A stretch of 64,000 nucleotides of DNA from Rhyacichthys aspro. Taxonomy: Eukaryota; Chordata; Actinopteri; Gobiiformes; Rhyacichthyidae. Below are positions 63,524 through 64,000 of the stretch, one piece after another (within the stretch, counting starts at the first letter, position 1; each line of letters starts with the position of its first letter). The stretch is from NCBI GenBank assembly GCA_036850595.1, contig CM072148.1, positions 3,442,100 to 3,506,099 of the forward strand, in the 5' to 3' direction. Position numbers and translations under genes: made by a program. The notes below the pieces were generated by a model. The model did not search any database. It saw only the letters and a program-made list of their open reading frames with translations, and was not told the origin of the DNA.

Positions 63524-64000
63524 TCTAATTAGAGGTTTTAAAGGGACATTTTACTTAGAGGAATAATAAATGTTATTAAAAAAGTCTGGAGGAATAAGTG
63601 CCAAAGATATTCGAGTGTTTGGGAACAGAAATATCAACAAAGAAACAGCCTGTAATGTGACTTTTCACCACTAGATGGAGTCACGAGTTACATCAGTGCT
63701 CTAAAAGCCTGCTCTAAACACAAGAAAAAGTAAAGGAACTTCCACTGATTCTATGAAGCTTTAAAGGTCTCTTTTTCTTAAATAGACAAACGCAAAAGTG
63801 TTATTTTGATACTGAGGTTTTGATTTTAAATTTGGCTCCATTTTGTTAAAGTATATCCTAAAAAAATACAGAAAATACTCCCTTAAATGCATCTAATTCA
63901 GAGGCTAACTTAAGCCCATTCTGAGATAACGTCAGGGACATGGTCAAGGATTTATTTTTATCTGTTTCCAGGATAGATATTAATTGAAATGTCTTTTTGT
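63524..64000. repeat. 536-bp tandem duplication, unit 2 (runs off the window)
   Basis: Second copy of the 62988 unit, 477 bp visible, still matching at the right edge. The array may continue beyond the window. Confidence 0.95.

Noticed and set aside
1..64000. CRISPR arrays, operons, prokaryotic mobile elements
   Set aside because: None present; the tandem arrays have no spacers of uniform unique sequence and the DNA is clearly vertebrate.

Overview
The window is vertebrate, almost certainly teleost fish. It has one recognisable protein family (a melatonin receptor with the vertebrate MT1 intron phase), AT-rich non-coding DNA, many micro- and minisatellites, and relics resembling common fish interspersed repeats. 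There are no bacterial-style operons. Almost all open frames of 60-150 codons are chance or repeat-derived.

The dominant feature is a direct duplication of about 21.4 kb. Copy A runs from the left edge to 21533, where it is cut by 61 N. Copy B runs from about 37850 to 59197. The copies are collinear; the coordinate offset drifts from 37848 on the left to 37664 on the right because of small indels. Each carries, on the minus strand, the large terminal exon of melatonin receptor 1A (mtnr1a): A at 2812-3620, B at 40521-41389. Copy B encodes an intact tail ending DSV. Copy A has a 1-base loss that replaces the last 22 residues with two. The first coding exon (N-terminus and TM1) was not found for either copy.

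Between the copies lies 16.3 kb of single-copy DNA (21595-37849). It holds a 33-bp minisatellite with a 99-bp higher-order period (24880-25882), two arrays of a 21-bp repeat separated by 1.5 kb (27403-27707, 29205-29742), scattered motifs that read backwards as a reverse-transcriptase-like GVPQGS, a LINE 3' coding relic, a MITE-like element and an LTR-like relic. Right of copy B are an 18-unit 23/24-bp array (59253-59665), where copy A has its gap, then single-copy DNA with candidate conserved non-coding blocks, and a 536-bp tandem duplication running off the right edge.

The main question is whether the duplication is real or is two haplotypes joined end to end by the assembler; the gap inside the array at the end of copy A makes the second a serious possibility. 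I saw no new multi-gene system. The points most worth following are the two mtnr1a terminal exons with different tails and the uneven divergence between the copies.
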